Below are positions 63,616-64,000 of a stretch of DNA of 64,000 nt, piece by piece. The stretch covers positions 310,001 to 374,000 of the forward strand of contig NW_026705481.1 in NCBI RefSeq assembly GCF_029867415.1, in the 5' to 3' direction. The DNA comes from Vicia villosa (taxonomy: Eukaryota > Streptophyta > Magnoliopsida > Fabales > Fabaceae). The notes beneath the pieces are model-generated. The model was given only the letters and a program-made list of their open reading frames with translations, had not been told where the DNA came from and did no database searches. The stretch's first letter is position 1, and each line of letters starts with the position of its first letter. Position numbers and translations under genes: made by a program.

Positions 63616-63849
63616 ATGGGATTGTGGACATTACTCGAGGGGTTACTACTTCTTGCAAATGCGCTAGCAATACTAAATGAGGACCGCTTTCTTGTCCCTA
63701 AAGGATGGGGTATGTCAGATTTTTCAGGAGGCAGGACAAAATCTTTCAAAGGCCAGATTATAGGTCTCATTTATGCGACTCAGTACCTAAGACTTCCTCT
63801 CATACTTTTTAACTCCATCTTCATTATTGTAAAGTTTGTTTCTGGGTGA
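63616..63849 (+). CDS. YOS1/IER3IP1-like ER-Golgi protein
   Basis: A single coding exon of 78 codons (77 residues), starting MGLWTLLEGLLLLANALAIL and ending VKFVSG. Two hydrophobic segments (about 1-20 and 48-75) surround a conserved hydrophilic loop (NEDRFL-P-GWG, GRTKSFKGQIIGLIYATQY). This matches the Yos1/IER3IP1 family, small membrane proteins of ER-to-Golgi transport vesicles. The length is complete. The true ATG was chosen over the upstream in-frame TTG codon at 63601 because a splice acceptor lies between them. Confidence 0.93.
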   Translation: MGLWTLLEGLLLLANALAILNEDRFLVPKGWGMSDFSGGRTKSFKGQIIGLIYATQYLRLPLILFNSIFIIVKFVSG

Positions 63850-64000
63850 TGCTTAACAAGGTGAGATGTCAGAACTTATAGCTATGTCTGAACTTACATT
63901 CTCTTAATTTTGAGTGTGCAGATGGTAGATAGTAATAAAAATAGTTATGAAAAATATCTGTTGTTGTTGGAGTACTTTGAGTCACTAATGAATGAAATGT

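Overview
The window is plant nuclear DNA: AT-rich, with large intergenic spaces, genes split by short GT-AG introns, and many layers of transposable elements. The protein sequences are dicot-like. A 4.9 kb solo LTR of the Ogre/Tat Ty3-gypsy type, degenerate Ogre-like gag sequence and Cassandra/SIRE-style copia debris point to a legume of the temperate galegoid clade (pea, vetch, clover or medic relatives). I cannot name the species from sequence alone.

Layout. 1-4.4 kb: the 3' half of a decayed Ty1/copia element whose reverse transcriptase is interrupted by a Stowaway-like element, itself interrupted by a hAT-type element. 4.5-5.1 kb: a LINE 3' fragment. 6.2-7.5 kb (-): a two-exon SHAQKYF-class MYB gene. 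8-12.7 kb: intergenic DNA with tandem repeats and a hAT MITE, then a tRNA-Arg(CCU) gene. 13.1-15.7 kb (-): a six-exon laccase. 16.7-17.2 kb (-): a small Bet v 1/LFS-like (SRPBCC) gene with the 4.86 kb solo LTR inserted 78 bp upstream of its start. 23-27.8 kb: nested MITEs and a decayed Ogre-like 5' leader and gag. 27.8-29.7 kb: hAT, Tourist-like and Stowaway-like MITEs. 30.3-32.7 kb (+): a membrane-anchored HAD-family protein. 33.0-34.2 kb (-): an intronless GH17 protein with a GPI-type tail. 34.8-37.4 kb (-): a Golgi-type nucleotide-sugar transporter. 38.6-39.5 kb: a second Ogre-like LTR remnant. 40.8-47 kb: TE fragments, including a SINE with a perfect 17-bp target duplication and a gypsy pol fragment. 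48-49.5 kb: local tandem duplications. 49.65-50.2 kb (-): ribosomal protein eL33 (L35a). 50.9-53.3 kb: a broken plant-mobile-domain gene. 53.4-54.9 kb: a copia solo LTR carrying a hAT MITE. 55-57.5 kb (-): a Mutator-type transposase pseudogene split by a hAT-like element. 58.8-62.0 kb (+): an eight-exon GT106/O-fucosyltransferase-like gene with a GC-AG intron. 63.6-63.85 kb (+): YOS1/IER3IP1-like, running toward the right edge.

The host genes are not an operon or an evident cluster. Laccase, GH17, the nucleotide-sugar transporter and the GT106 glycosyltransferase all belong to families acting on the cell wall, but plant gene order is usually not functional and I draw no pathway from it. All gene models were assembled by eye from conserved protein sequence plus splice sites. 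Every multi-exon model reported as intact closes in frame with exon lengths summing to a multiple of three. The most useful observations are the solo LTR at the LFS-like promoter, a palindromic I-box pair inside the MYB intron, a GH17 with the catalytic acid replaced, three hairpin-and-ACA repeats beside eL33, an array of hairpin modules in the Ogre LTR, and several insertions whose exact target duplications can be read directly.
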